17,479 nt of DNA from the NCBI GenBank assembly GCA_023386135.1, contig JAEWKG010000150.1:1-17479 (forward strand). Direction: 5' to 3'. A model generated the notes under the pieces. The model was given only the letters and a program-made list of their open reading frames with translations, had not been told where the DNA came from and did not search any database. The position numbers and the translations under genes were made by a program. Origin of the DNA: Pseudomonadota bacterium. GTDB lineage: Bacteria; Pseudomonadota; Alphaproteobacteria; Sphingomonadales; Sphingomonadaceae. Numbering within the stretch: the first letter of the stretch is position 1; every line of letters begins with the position of its first letter. This document shows positions 5,761 to 11,829 of the stretch, piece after piece.

Positions 5761-6822
5761 ATGACCGCGTTCTGGACTCAGCCGGATTATGACGACCACG
5801 AGCTGGTCGAGGTCGTCCACGACCAGGCATCGGGCCTGACCGCGATCATCTCGCTGCACTCCACCCACCTCGGCCCCGGCGCCGGCGGCACCCGTTTCTG
5901 GCACTACGCCGATCCCGCCGACGCGATGCGCGATGCGCTCCGGCTAAGCCGCGGCATGTCTTACAAGAACGCCATGGCCGGCCTGCCGATGGGCGGCGGC
6001 AAGGCGGTGATCCTGGCGGGCAAGGACAAGCGCAAGACGCCCGAGATGCTCGCTGCCTTCGGCCGCGCGGTCGAAGCGCTCGGCGGACGCTACGTCACCG
6101 CCGAGGACGTCGGCATTTCCGAAGCCGACATGGTCGAGGTGTCGCGCCACACGAAATTCGTCTCCGGCCTCCCGGTCGGCGAGGGGCAGGCCGGCGGCGA
6201 CCCAGGGCCGTTCACGGCGATGGGCATTTACCACGGCATCAAGGCCGCGGTGCAGCACAAGCTCGGCAAGACGTCGGTCAAGGACGTCCGCGTTGCACTG
6301 CAGGGCACCGGCAGCGTCGGCGGCGGGGTCGCGCGTCTGCTCGCCAAGGACGGCGCCAAGCTGGTGGTCGCCGATGTCGACACCGCGCGCGCCAAGGCCT
6401 TGGCCAGCGAAGTCGGCGGCGAAGCGGTGGCGCCGGAGCAGATCATGTCGGTCGCGTGCGACGTGTTCAGCCCCAACGCATTGGGCGCGATCCTCGACGA
6501 GGAGGGCATCGCCCGGCTCGACTGCGCGATTGTCGCGGGCGGGGCGAACAACCAGCTCGCCCGGCCGGAACACGGTCAGCTACTCGCCGAGCGCGGCATT
6601 CTCTACGCGCCGGACTACGTCATCAACGCCGGCGGCATCATCTCGGTCGCGTTAGAATATCTCGCCCGTACAGAGGGGCAGGCGTGCGACATCAACGAAG
6701 TGCGCAAGCGGCTCAAGCAAATCCCCGACCGCCTGCGGACGATCTGGGAGGAGAGCGACCGCACCGGCGTGTCGTCGGACAAGGTTGCCGACCGGATGGC
6801 ACAGAAGCTCATCGGGCGCTGA
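5761..6822 (+). CDS. Leucine dehydrogenase-type Glu/Leu/Phe/Val dehydrogenase
   Basis: This 353-residue enzyme belongs to the amino-acid dehydrogenase superfamily, which reversibly deaminates amino acids to 2-oxo acids with NAD(P). Its length and motifs fit the leucine/valine/phenylalanine branch rather than the larger glutamate dehydrogenases. The substrate and catalytic lysines are in GMSYKNAMAGLPMGGGKAVI (Lys69 and Lys81, matching Lys68/Lys80 of Bacillus LeuDH), and the acid Asp116 is in VTAEDVGISEADM. The Rossmann NAD site is VALQGTGSVGGGVARLL followed by the acidic VADVD. The C-terminal half keeps AGGANNQL and APDYVINAGGII. The ATG at 5761 is used because AAGG precedes it by seven bases; an upstream in-frame ATG at 5677 would read through the tRNA and is rejected. 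It follows tRNA-His by 39 bases. Substrate preference within the branched-chain/aromatic set is uncertain. Confidence 0.93.
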   Translation: MTAFWTQPDYDDHELVEVVHDQASGLTAIISLHSTHLGPGAGGTRFWHYADPADAMRDALRLSRGMSYKNAMAGLPMGGGKAVILAGKDKRKTPEMLAAFGRAVEALGGRYVTAEDVGISEADMVEVSRHTKFVSGLPVGEGQAGGDPGPFTAMGIYHGIKAAVQHKLGKTSVKDVRVALQGTGSVGGGVARLLAKDGAKLVVADVDTARAKALASEVGGEAVAPEQIMSVACDVFSPNALGAILDEEGIARLDCAIVAGGANNQLARPEHGQLLAERGILYAPDYVINAGGIISVALEYLARTEGQACDINEVRKRLKQIPDRLRTIWEESDRTGVSSDKVADRMAQKLIGR

Positions 6823-6897
6823 TTTTACCCAAGCTCGGCAGCGCGGAGCCTTGCTCCGCCTGACGGCGCCTGCCAAAGCGGCGGCGACGGTTTCCCG

Positions 6898-7638
6898 ATG
6901 CACGGCTTCGCCAATCCCAAGCGCTTCCTGAGCCTCGCGCGGCCGCTCACGCCGTGGCTGCTCGCGCTTGGCTTGCTGCTGGCGGGCGGGGCGCTGTGGT
7001 GGGGGCTCACCCAGGTCCCCGCCGAGCGGTTGCAGGGCGAGACGGTGCGCATCATGTTCATCCACGTGCCCGCCGCCTGGCTCGGCATGGCCGGTTGGAT
7101 GACGATCGCCGGGGCGAGCCTCGCCGAAATCGTCTGGCGCCACCCGTTGAGCGCGATCGCCGGCCGCGCCGCCGCGTTGCCGGGCGCGTTCTTCACTGCG
7201 CTGTGCCTCGTCACCGGATCGCTGTGGGGCCGGCCGGCTTGGGGTGCGTGGTGGGCGTGGGACGGGCGGCTGACCAGCATGCTGGTGCTGCTGTTCCTCT
7301 ACCTCGGCTACATCGCGCTGGCCGGGGCGACCGCGCGCGAAGGCGCGTCGAGCCGCATCCCGGCGATCTTCGGGCTGGTCGGGATCGTCAACATCCCGGT
7401 GATTCATTACTCGGTGATCTGGTTCTATTCGATCCACCAGCCGCCCAGCCTGTCGCTGGGCAAGTCGGCGATGGCACCCGCGTTTCAATGGCCGCTGCTG
7501 GTCGCGACGCTCGGCTTCACCCTGCTGTTCGCCGCGGTGGTACTGATGCGGATGCGCGCGCTGCTGGCTGAGACGCAGGCCGAGGCGCGCCTCCGCCGCC
7601 GCGCGCGCGAGGCGGACCTGGAGCCGGTGGCCGCCTGA
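6898..7638 (+). CDS. ccmC: Haem exporter/handling protein CcmC
   Basis: CcmC is the inner-membrane protein that loads haem onto the CcmE chaperone in System I cytochrome c maturation. The 246-residue product is very hydrophobic, with about six membrane spans. It carries the tryptophan-rich signature WGAWWAWDGRLTS (from residue 115), exposed to the periplasm in the family, plus the flanking histidines His56 (FIHVPAAW) and His170 (IPVIHYSVIWF). The C-terminus is a basic, coil-like tail. It is the first gene of a seven-gene ccm run; its stop overlaps the ccmD start by one base (TGATG). CcmA and CcmB, the ABC partners, are not adjacent. The 75-base gap before it has a GC hairpin but no convincing promoter. 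Confidence 0.96.
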   Translation: MHGFANPKRFLSLARPLTPWLLALGLLLAGGALWWGLTQVPAERLQGETVRIMFIHVPAAWLGMAGWMTIAGASLAEIVWRHPLSAIAGRAAALPGAFFTALCLVTGSLWGRPAWGAWWAWDGRLTSMLVLLFLYLGYIALAGATAREGASSRIPAIFGLVGIVNIPVIHYSVIWFYSIHQPPSLSLGKSAMAPAFQWPLLVATLGFTLLFAAVVLMRMRALLAETQAEARLRRRAREADLEPVAA

Positions 7639-7775
7639 TGCGCGAGACGCTCGATCCCTGGCCATTCGTGATCGCCGCCTACGCCATCGGCGTGATCGGC
7701 ACACTGGTGCTGGTCGGCTGGAGCTGGCTCGCCATGCGCCGCGCCGAGCGCCGCCGCGACGGGGCGGGCCGATGA
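7638..7775 (+). CDS. ccmD: Haem exporter small subunit CcmD
   Basis: This short gene encodes 45 residues: a short N-terminus (MRETLDPWPFVIAAYAIG), one hydrophobic span (about residues 10-31) and a strongly basic cytosolic tail rich in Arg and Ala. That is the form of CcmD, a small membrane protein needed to release holo-CcmE from the CcmABC complex. Position is decisive: it starts inside the ccmC stop (TGATG) and its stop overlaps the ccmE start (ATGA at 7772-7775). Its small size makes it easy to miss in automatic annotation. The family is poorly conserved in sequence, so the call rests on size, topology and context. Confidence 0.9.
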   Translation: MRETLDPWPFVIAAYAIGVIGTLVLVGWSWLAMRRAERRRDGAGR

Positions 7776-8242
7776 ACGGCACTTCACGCCTGCAACCCAA
7801 GCACCAGCGGCTCGCGCTCGTGGTCGGCGCGGTCGTGGTGCTGATCGTCGCCGCGCTGATCGCCGCCTGGGCGCTGCGCAGCCAGGCAAGCTACTTCTAC
7901 GTGCCCAGCGATATCGTGAAGGATCGCCCGGCGCCGGGCCGCGCGGTGCGGCTGGGGGGAATGGTCGAGCAGGGCTCGATCGTGACAAGGCCCGACGGGG
8001 TGACGATCGATTTCGTCGTGACCGACGGCAAGGCGAAGGTCCCGGTGCGCTACAAGGGTATCGTGCCGGACCTGTTCGTCGAAAATTCGGGCGTGGTCGC
8101 CGACGGCCGGATGCAGGCGAACGGGACCTTCATAGCCGACAAACTCCTCGCCAAGCACGACGAGAACTACGTCCCGCGCGAACTGGAAGACATGACTGCT
8201 GCGCAGAAGAAGCAGGTCGTGGCGGAGACCTCCGGCCAATGA
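7772..8242 (+). CDS. ccmE: Cytochrome c-type biogenesis haem chaperone CcmE
   Basis: CcmE is the membrane-anchored periplasmic haem chaperone that binds haem covalently and passes it to the CcmF/H ligase. The 156-residue protein has a basic N-terminus, a single membrane anchor (about residues 14-35) and an OB-fold domain (YFYVPSDIVKDRPAPGRAVR, GGMVEQGSI, VRYKGIVPDLF). The covalent haem-binding histidine is in the canonical motif LLAKHDENYVPRE (His129, with Tyr133), so this is the classical His-type and not the Cys-type CcmE. Its ATG overlaps the ccmD stop (ATGA). Its own stop overlaps the ATG of a five-codon mini-ORF that leads to ccmF. Confidence 0.97.
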   Translation: MNGTSRLQPKHQRLALVVGAVVVLIVAALIAAWALRSQASYFYVPSDIVKDRPAPGRAVRLGGMVEQGSIVTRPDGVTIDFVVTDGKAKVPVRYKGIVPDLFVENSGVVADGRMQANGTFIADKLLAKHDENYVPRELEDMTAAQKKQVVAETSGQ

Positions 8243-8252
8243 TCGCCAACAA

Positions 8253-10199
8253 GTGATCGCCGAACTCGGTCTCGCCGCGCTGTGGCTCGCCGCCGCGCTC
8301 GCCGCGCTGCAACTCGTCTCGGGCTTGCTCGCCGTCAGGCAAGGCGAGGGCGACCTGGCGTTGCTGGTGCGCCCTGCAGCGGTGGTGCAGGGCGTTCTCT
8401 GTGCCTTTGCATTCGCGATGCTGATCTGGCTGTTCGCGCGCACCGACCTGTCGGTGAAGCTGGTGGCGCTGAACTCGCATTCGATGAAGCCGCTGATCTT
8501 CAAGGTGGCCGGGGCGTGGGGCAATCACGAAGGCTCGATGCTGCTGTGGGTTACGGTGATGAGCGCGGCGGGCGCGCTGATCGCGCTGATCGAGCGGCGG
8601 CTGCCCGAGCGGACGATGCAGGCAACGCTCGCCGCGCAGGGGTTCGTCGCGCTCGGCTTCTACGCGTTCCTGCTGTTCGCCTCGAACCCGTTCGAGCGGC
8701 TGCCGGTTCCGGCGATCGAGGGCAACGGGCTCAATCCGTTGCTGCAGGACATCGGCTTGGCGTTCCATCCGCCGACGCTCTATCTCGGCTACGTCGGGCT
8801 GTCGGTCGCGTTCAGCTTCGCGGTAGGCGCCCTGCTGACCCGCAGCGTGACCCCCGACTTCGCCCGCGCGATGCGGCCGTGGGTGCTGGGTGCGTGGATT
8901 TTCCTCACCGTCGGCATCACCGCGGGATCGTACTGGGCCTATTACGAGCTCGGCTGGGGCGGTTGGTGGTTCTGGGACCCGGTCGAGAACGCTTCGCTAA
9001 TGCCGTGGCTCGCGGCGACCGCGCTGCTCCATTCGGCGAGCGTGCTCGCCGCGCGCGACGCGCTGCGAGCGTGGACGATCATGCTCGGAGTGGTGGCGTT
9101 CTCGATGAGCATGGTCGGCACGTTCCTCGTGCGCTCGGGCATCCTCACCAGCGTGCACGCCTTCGCAGTCGATCCGCAGCGCGGCGCGTTCATCCTGATC
9201 CTGCTGGCGATCTACATCGGCGGTGCGCTGGCGGTGTTCGGCCTGCGCGCGAATACCATTTCGGAGGGCGAGCGGTTCGCGCTGGTCAGCCGCGAAGGCG
9301 CGCTGGTGATCAACAACGTCATGCTCTCGGCCATCCTCGGGGTGGTGCTGCTCGGCACGCTTTACCCGCTGCTGACCGAGGCGCTGGGGGTGCGGGTTTC
9401 GGTCGGGCCGCCGTACTTCGACCCCGCTGCCGCGATCTTCGCGCTGCCGATGCTGCTGGTCATGGCTGCCGGGCCGCTGCTGCAGTGGCGGCGCGACCGG
9501 CTCGAGCGCGTGGGGCGGCCGCTGCTTTTTGCCGCGCTGCTGGCACTGGCGGTGCTGGTGCTTGCCTTCGCACTCGCGGGGCCGGGCATCCTGCCGCTGC
9601 TCGGGCTCGGTCTGGGAGTGGGACTGGCGTTCGCCAGCCTGCTACCCTTGCGCGGACGCAATCTCCGGCGCCTGCCGCTCGCGACCTGGGGTATGGTGAT
9701 CGCCCACTTCGGGATCGCGGTGGCGCTGATCGGCATGGCGAGCGACAGCGCGTTCAGCGAGGAGAAGCTCGCGGCATTGAAGGTCGGCGATACCGCGATG
9801 GTGGGGCCGTGGCAGGTCACTCTGCAATCGGTCTCGCCGGTCGCGGGACCCAACTGGAACGCGCTCGAGGGCACGATGCTGGCGAGCTACGCCGGCGGTG
9901 CGCCAGATACGCTGACCCCGCAGGCGCGCAGCTTCTGGGCGCCGCCGCAGGAAACCACCGAAAGCGCGCTCAAGACCCGCTGGAACGGCCAACTCTACGC
10001 GGTGCTCGGCAAGGCGGCCGACGGCGAGCGCTGGCAGGTGCGGCTGTGGTGGAAGCCGTTCGTCACGCTGATCTGGTTCGGCGGGCTGCTGGTGGCGCTC
10101 GGCGGTGTTCTGGCCCTTCTCGGCCGCGTCAAGCACGACCTCAAACGGCGCATGGTGACGCGCAAGGGCGCCGCGCGCCGGGCGGAGCACGCGGCGTGA
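8253..10199 (+). CDS. ccmF: Cytochrome c haem lyase subunit CcmF
   Basis: CcmF is the large integral-membrane subunit of the System I haem ligase that attaches haem to apocytochrome c. The 648-residue length is typical. It shows many membrane helices, the GNHEGSMLLW segment near residue 90 and the haem-handling tryptophan signature WGGWWFWDPVENASLMPWL starting at residue 235, followed by a histidine-containing SVHAFAVDP segment. A large periplasmic loop (about residues 500-595) precedes the last membrane helix. The start is GTG at 8253; the protein then begins MIAELGLAALWLA as expected for the family. An ATG at 8239 in another frame opens only a five-codon ORF. The stop overlaps the ccmG start as GTGA. 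Confidence 0.96.
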   Translation: MIAELGLAALWLAAALAALQLVSGLLAVRQGEGDLALLVRPAAVVQGVLCAFAFAMLIWLFARTDLSVKLVALNSHSMKPLIFKVAGAWGNHEGSMLLWVTVMSAAGALIALIERRLPERTMQATLAAQGFVALGFYAFLLFASNPFERLPVPAIEGNGLNPLLQDIGLAFHPPTLYLGYVGLSVAFSFAVGALLTRSVTPDFARAMRPWVLGAWIFLTVGITAGSYWAYYELGWGGWWFWDPVENASLMPWLAATALLHSASVLAARDALRAWTIMLGVVAFSMSMVGTFLVRSGILTSVHAFAVDPQRGAFILILLAIYIGGALAVFGLRANTISEGERFALVSREGALVINNVMLSAILGVVLLGTLYPLLTEALGVRVSVGPPYFDPAAAIFALPMLLVMAAGPLLQWRRDRLERVGRPLLFAALLALAVLVLAFALAGPGILPLLGLGLGVGLAFASLLPLRGRNLRRLPLATWGMVIAHFGIAVALIGMASDSAFSEEKLAALKVGDTAMVGPWQVTLQSVSPVAGPNWNALEGTMLASYAGGAPDTLTPQARSFWAPPQETTESALKTRWNGQLYAVLGKAADGERWQVRLWWKPFVTLIWFGGLLVALGGVLALLGRVKHDLKRRMVTRKGAARRAEHAA

Positions 10200-10726
10200 G
10201 ATCGTGGCGCTTCTTCGTGCCGCTGGCGGTGTTCCTGGCGTTCGTCGGGGTTGCCGCGTGGCAGCTCACCCAACCCAAGGACGAGTTCGTCCACTCGACC
10301 ATGATCGGCAAGCCGATCCCGCCCTTTGCGATGCGCGCCGCCTCGCCCGACCGGCCGGGATTGTCGCTCACGGACCTCAAGGACGGACGACCTAAGCTTT
10401 TGAATATATGGGCAAGCTGGTGCGTGCCCTGTGCTGCGGAAGCGCCGCAACTCGCCGCATTGAAGGCGCAGGGCGCGCCGATCGTCAGCGTCGCCATCCG
10501 CGACCAACCCGGCGACGTCGCCGCGTTCCTGGCTCGCTATGGCAATCCGTTCGACCGCATCGGTGCGGACGACCTGTCGGAACTGCAGCTGTCGATCGGC
10601 AGCTCGGGCGTGCCGGAAACGTTCGTGGTCGATGGCAAGGGCGTGATCCGCTACCAGCACATCGGCGACATTCGCGCCGACGAGGTTCCGATGATCCTCG
10701 AAAAGCTCGCCGAGGCGGGTCAATGA
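10196..10726 (+). CDS. ccmG: Thiol:disulfide interchange protein CcmG/DsbE
   Basis: CcmG is a membrane-anchored periplasmic thioredoxin that reduces the haem-binding cysteines of apocytochromes c, alone or with CcmH. The 176-residue product has an N-terminal anchor (about residues 5-22), a TlpA-like domain, the redox motif WCVPC (Cys76 and Cys79 in NIWASWCVPCAAEAP) and the cis-proline Pro140 in GVPETFVVD. The start is GTG at 10196, which overlaps the ccmF stop (GTGA); no ATG stands before the membrane anchor. The codons just before the active site (10394-10411) are unusually AT-rich for this genome. The stop overlaps the ccmH ATG (ATGA). Confidence 0.95.
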   Translation: MRSWRFFVPLAVFLAFVGVAAWQLTQPKDEFVHSTMIGKPIPPFAMRAASPDRPGLSLTDLKDGRPKLLNIWASWCVPCAAEAPQLAALKAQGAPIVSVAIRDQPGDVAAFLARYGNPFDRIGADDLSELQLSIGSSGVPETFVVDGKGVIRYQHIGDIRADEVPMILEKLAEAGQ

Positions 10727-11127
10727 AGCGCTTGATCGCCCTGTTCCTCCTGCTCGGAACACTGCCGTTGAGCGCGCAGGACACCATGCCGCCCGCTCCC
10801 TACGCCTACCGCCAGCTGGAAGACCCGGCAGAGGAAGCGCGCGCGCAGGGGCTGATGGAAACGCTGCGCTGCCTGAAGTGCCAGAGCCAGTCGATCGCCG
10901 ACAGCGACGCGCCGATGGCGGGCGACATGCGCCACCAGGTGCGGATGCGGATCAAGGCGGGTGAGGACCCCGAGCATATTCGCCAGTGGATGATGGCGCG
11001 CTATGGCGACTACGTCAGCTACGCGCCGCAGGTCAGCCGCACCACCTGGCCGCTGTTCGCCGGGCCGCTGCTGTTGCTGGCGATCGCCGCGCTGCTGCTG
11101 TGGCGCCGGTTCGGGAGGCGCCGGTGA
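10723..11127 (+). CDS. ccmH: Cytochrome c-type biogenesis protein CcmH (CcmL type)
   Basis: This 134-residue protein is the redox-active CcmH/CycL subunit of the haem ligase. It has a signal sequence (MKRLIALFLLLGTLPLSA), a three-helix periplasmic domain holding the signature LRCLKCQSQSIADSDAP (Cys50 and Cys53), and a C-terminal membrane anchor (WPLFAGPLLLLAIAALLLW) with a basic end. In the family the cysteine pair exchanges disulfides with apocytochrome c and CcmG. It is the short type, without the fused C-terminal CcmI/TPR half seen in E. coli CcmH; that half is encoded separately by the next gene. Start and stop overlap their neighbours as ATGA and GTGA. Confidence 0.96.
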   Translation: MKRLIALFLLLGTLPLSAQDTMPPAPYAYRQLEDPAEEARAQGLMETLRCLKCQSQSIADSDAPMAGDMRHQVRMRIKAGEDPEHIRQWMMARYGDYVSYAPQVSRTTWPLFAGPLLLLAIAALLLWRRFGRRR

Positions 11128-11753
11128 GCTTCGTGCCGATCATCCTGGTTGCAGCGGCCGCCTTCGCGCTGGCCGTACTCGCACTGCGCCTGCCGCGCGC
11201 GGGGTGGACGCTGTTCGGCGCCGCGCTGCTGTTCGGGCTTGCGGGCTATGCGCTGCAAGGCTCCCCCGGTCAGGCCGGCGCGCCCAAGGCGGCCGAGCCC
11301 CAGGCGGCGGATGTCGGCGTGCAGCTGGTGGAGTCGCGGCGCGAGCTGTTCGGCCCCGCGCCGCCGAGCCAGTTCGTGACGCTCGCCGACGGCTTTGCCC
11401 GCCGTGGCCAGTTCGCCGACGCCGCGGGGATTCTGCGCGGTTCGCTCGACGAGCATCCCGACGATCCCGAAGCCTGGCTCGCGCTCGCCAACGCGCTGGT
11501 CGAGAACGCCGAGGGCAATCTCACCCCGGCCGCCATGTATGCGTTCAGCCGCGCCGAGCGCGCCGCGCCGGATAGCCCGGGTCCGGGCTTCTTCCTGGGA
11601 GTGGCGCTGATCAACTCCGGCCGCCCGGCCGAGGCGCGCCAGCTATGGGCCGACATGCTGACCCGCGCGCCCGCCGACGCGCCGTGGCGCGAGGGGCTCA
11701 AGGAACGGCTCGACCGGCTCGACGTTCTCATCGCGCAAATGGGGACCCAGTGA
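11124..11753 (+). CDS. ccmI: CcmI-like TPR protein of cytochrome c maturation
   Basis: This 209-residue protein has two N-terminal hydrophobic segments (about residues 2-19 and 27-42), then a periplasmic domain with tetratricopeptide-like helices (FVTLADGFARRGQFADAA, DPEAWLALANALVENAEG, GPGFFLGVALINSGRPAEA). CcmI binds the C-terminus of apocytochromes c and presents them to CcmF/H. The arrangement fits a short CcmI; it is about half the length of the roughly 400-residue CcmI of rhodobacteria. The start is GTG at 11124, overlapping the ccmH stop (GTGA). Assignment rests on context and topology more than on specific residues. It is the last gene of the ccm run; kup begins 76 bases later behind its own promoter. 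Confidence 0.85.
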   Translation: MSFVPIILVAAAAFALAVLALRLPRAGWTLFGAALLFGLAGYALQGSPGQAGAPKAAEPQAADVGVQLVESRRELFGPAPPSQFVTLADGFARRGQFADAAGILRGSLDEHPDDPEAWLALANALVENAEGNLTPAAMYAFSRAERAAPDSPGPGFFLGVALINSGRPAEARQLWADMLTRAPADAPWREGLKERLDRLDVLIAQMGTQ

Positions 11754-11769
11754 CCCGATCATGCTCCCG

Positions 11770-11798
11770 TTGCGGGGCCTATGACGCGGTGCTAAGCG
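11770..11798 (+). promoter_or_regulatory. Probable promoter of kup
   Basis: TTGCGG (11770-11775) and TAAGCG (11793-11798) are 17 bases apart in the gap between ccmI and kup. They are followed by a GCGCCTTTC motif, matching the layout upstream of rpmE. This suggests kup is transcribed independently of the ccm genes. Confidence 0.5.
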
Positions 11799-11829
11799 CC
11801 GCGCCTTTCGCAGCAGGGATTCCCGGCCA

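Noticed and set aside
6851..6879. Promoter for ccmC (TTGCTC, 17 bases, CAAAGC)
   Set aside because: The spacing is right, but the -10 is poor and the -35 lies within a stable hairpin; not strong enough to list as a feature.
8282..10726. 814-residue plus-strand ORF spanning ccmF and ccmG
   Set aside because: Most of it is an Arg/Ala-rich off-frame reading of ccmF; only the part from the GTG at 10196 (CcmG) is supported.
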